In this document: positions 62,654-64,000 of the stretch, piece by piece | Layout of the letters: the number at the start of each line of letters is the position of its first letter | How positions within the stretch are numbered: the first letter of the stretch is position 1 | Origin: Halalkalicoccus sp. CG83 | GTDB taxonomy: Archaea; Halobacteriota; Halobacteria; Halobacteriales; Halalkalicoccaceae | Direction: 5' to 3' | NCBI RefSeq assembly: GCF_037081715.1 | Contig: NZ_JAZDDH010000001.1 | Coordinates: forward strand, 806,001 to 870,000 | Length of the DNA: 64,000 bases | Translations under genes and position numbers: made by a program | The notes under the pieces: generated by a model | Seen by the model: the letters and a program-made list of their open reading frames with translations, nothing else | Database searches by the model: none | What the model was told of the DNA's origin: nothing

Positions 62654-63955
62654 CTACCAGGTCAACCCCTCGTACGTGATCCCCTCGCGGGGCTCGACGA
62701 TCCGTCGACCGTCGATCACGACCGGCTCCTCCATCGTCCCGAACTCGTCGTCGAGGGCGGCGAACTCGTCCCAGTCGGTGACGACGAGGACGCCGTGAGC
62801 CCCGTCGAGGGCGGCCGCCGCGCTCTCCGCGTACTCCACGTCGGGGAACAGCTCGCGCATCCGTTCGGTCGCGACGGGGTCGTACGCCACCACGTCGGCC
62901 CCGCGTCGCTCGAGGCCCTCGATCGCCGGGATCGCCCGCGAGTTGCGGACGTCGTCGGTGCCGGGCTTGAACGCGAGTCCCAGAACCGCGATGCGCTTTC
63001 CGGCGGGGTCGACGTGTCTCTCGAGCAGCGCGAGCATGCGATCGGGCTGGCGGTCGTTCACGCCGACGACCGCATCGAGCAGTTCGGGCTCGTAGCCAGC
63101 CTCGCGGGCGGCCGCCCGGAGCGCGTCGACGTCCTTCGGGAAACACGAGCCGCCCCAGCCGACGCCCGAGCGGAGGAAGCTCGCCTCGATCCGGTCGTCG
63201 AGACCGATCGCGTCGGCGATCCGGTAGGCGTCGACGCCGAACTCCTTGCAGACGTTGCCGATCTCGTTGATCAGGCTGATCTTCGAGGCGAGAAACGCGT
63301 TGTTCGCGTACTTGATCATCTCGGCCTCGCGGATCTCCGTCTCGATCACGGCGGGATCGGCCCGCTCGATCAGCGGCTCGAAGACGGCGCGGAGCCGCCC
63401 GTGGCCCCAGTCGTCGTCCGCTCCCAGCACGACCTTATCGGGGTCGAGGAAGTCGGTGACTGCGGTTCCCTCGCGGAGGAACTCGGGGTTCATCCCCACC
63501 CTGATCCGGTCGCCAACGCGTTCGCCGGCGCCCTCCTCGATCGCGGGGACGAGGCGCTCCTCGGTGGTCCCGGGAATCACGGTGCTCTTGACGACGATCA
63601 GATGCTCCTCGCTCGTGCCCGCGAGCGCCTCGCCGACCGAGCGCGCGCCGGTCTCGATGATCGAGGCGTCGATGCTGCCGTCCTCGCGCGAGGGGGTCGG
63701 CAGCGCGAGGAACGTCACCTCGCAGTCGGTGATCGCGTCGTAGTCGGTCGTCGCGCGGAGCCGCCCGCCGGCGTGCTCGGCGAGCAGGTCGTCGAGTCCG
63801 GGTTCGTGGATCGACGCGCGCCCCTCGTTGAGCCCCTCGACGATCCCTTCGTCGATGTCGATCGCGGTCACGTCGTGGCCCAGATCGGCGAAGCAGGCGG
63901 CGATCGTCGTCCCGACGTAGCCGCTGCCGACGACTGCGACTTTCATTACGTTCAC
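62654..63955 (-). CDS. aglM: UDP-glucose 6-dehydrogenase (AglM-like)
   Basis: 433 residues from ATG 63955 (a Met three codons later is possible). [21 protein letters not shown] (NAD motif), [18 protein letters not shown], the [14 protein letters not shown] block, the catalytic Cys in [15 protein letters not shown] and [18 protein letters not shown] are the complete UGD/VipA signature. It oxidises UDP-glucose (or UDP-HexNAc) to the uronic acid with two NAD. Paired with the nucleotidyltransferase downstream it should supply sugars for surface N-glycans, as AglM does in Haloferax. Confidence 0.92.
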   Translation of the reverse strand: MNVMKVAVVGSGYVGTTIAACFADLGHDVTAIDIDEGIVEGLNEGRASIHEPGLDDLLAEHAGGRLRATTDYDAITDCEVTFLALPTPSREDGSIDASIIETGARSVGEALAGTSEEHLIVVKSTVIPGTTEERLVPAIEEGAGERVGDRIRVGMNPEFLREGTAVTDFLDPDKVVLGADDDWGHGRLRAVFEPLIERADPAVIETEIREAEMIKYANNAFLASKISLINEIGNVCKEFGVDAYRIADAIGLDDRIEASFLRSGVGWGGSCFPKDVDALRAAAREAGYEPELLDAVVGVNDRQPDRMLALLERHVDPAGKRIAVLGLAFKPGTDDVRNSRAIPAIEGLERRGADVVAYDPVATERMRELFPDVEYAESAAAALDGAHGVLVVTDWDEFAALDDEFGTMEEPVVIDGRRIVEPREGITYEGLTW

Positions 63956-64000
63956 CGTCTTCTCTCGGCGTAATCAGCGTTTGGATACGTCCGTTCCCGA

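Noticed and set aside
62234-63973. A 579-codon forward frame over the AglF/AglM-like genes.
   Set aside because: The reverse-strand genes have full signatures; the forward frame is antisense.

Overview
The window is a stretch of haloarchaeal (class Halobacteria) chromosome or large replicon. The signs are acidic proteins, many Tat (RR) signal peptides followed by lipoboxes, leaderless genes with an AT-rich TATA element about 25-40 nt before the start, HTH_10/PadR/wHTH regulators, halolysin-type protease, AglF/AglM-like sugar-nucleotide genes and orc1/psmA/halocyanin fragments. No rRNA or tRNA gene, CRISPR array or complete insertion sequence was seen.

Layout. 1-8 kb: accessory DNA with many small or broken genes (a premature-stop lipoprotein, a PH-like protein, a proteasome alpha 3' fragment, a sequon-repeat lipoprotein, an integrase remnant, a PadR regulator, a DHH phosphoesterase with an amber codon near its start). 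8-13.2 kb: a halolysin-like protease, a sugar-nucleotide epimerase and two Tat-exported proteins. 13.7-17.6 kb: a helicase/nuclease pair resembling bacterial MrfA-MrfB, genes overlapping by 4 bp. 17.7-20.7 kb: plasmid-type genes, a frameshifted orc1/cdc6 5' fragment, a zinc-ribbon protein and a PadR pseudogene, best read as a decayed replicon. 21.8-23.2 kb: an isolated diaminobutyrate aminotransferase. 24.0-29.6 kb: a cassette of three envelope-type genes. 30.1 kb: a halocyanin 3' remnant. 30.6-48.5 kb and 52.5-64 kb: GC-rich, more ordinary metabolic and transport genes.

The most interesting structure is a three-gene cassette present twice in opposite orientation: (i) a beta-helix protein with C-terminal beta-rich repeats, (ii) an oppositely transcribed Tat-exported protein with a carboxypeptidase-regulatory-like (Ig-like) domain, and (iii) a lipoprotein with an LTD-like domain, a carboxypeptidase-regulatory-like domain and a low-complexity linker. 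Copy 1 is at 24.0-29.6 kb and copy 2 (inverted) at 48.6-52.4 kb. Gene order, relative strands, small overlapping leader ORFs before the beta-helix genes, and even the promoter of gene (ii) (26 of 40 positions identical, same spacing) are shared. In copy 2 the LTD gene is decayed. I infer a co-inherited cell-surface module of unknown function.

A second theme is in-frame premature stops with recognisable coding sequence continuing behind them (lipoprotein at 811, DHH at 6930, enolase-superfamily gene at 41254, LTD copy at 49569). These look like recent gene decay, mostly compatible with C-to-T changes; recoding cannot be ruled out from sequence alone. At the right end, adjacent genes for a UDP-sugar dehydrogenase and a sugar-1-phosphate nucleotidyltransferase probably feed surface glycosylation, fitting the sequon-rich lipoproteins in the window.
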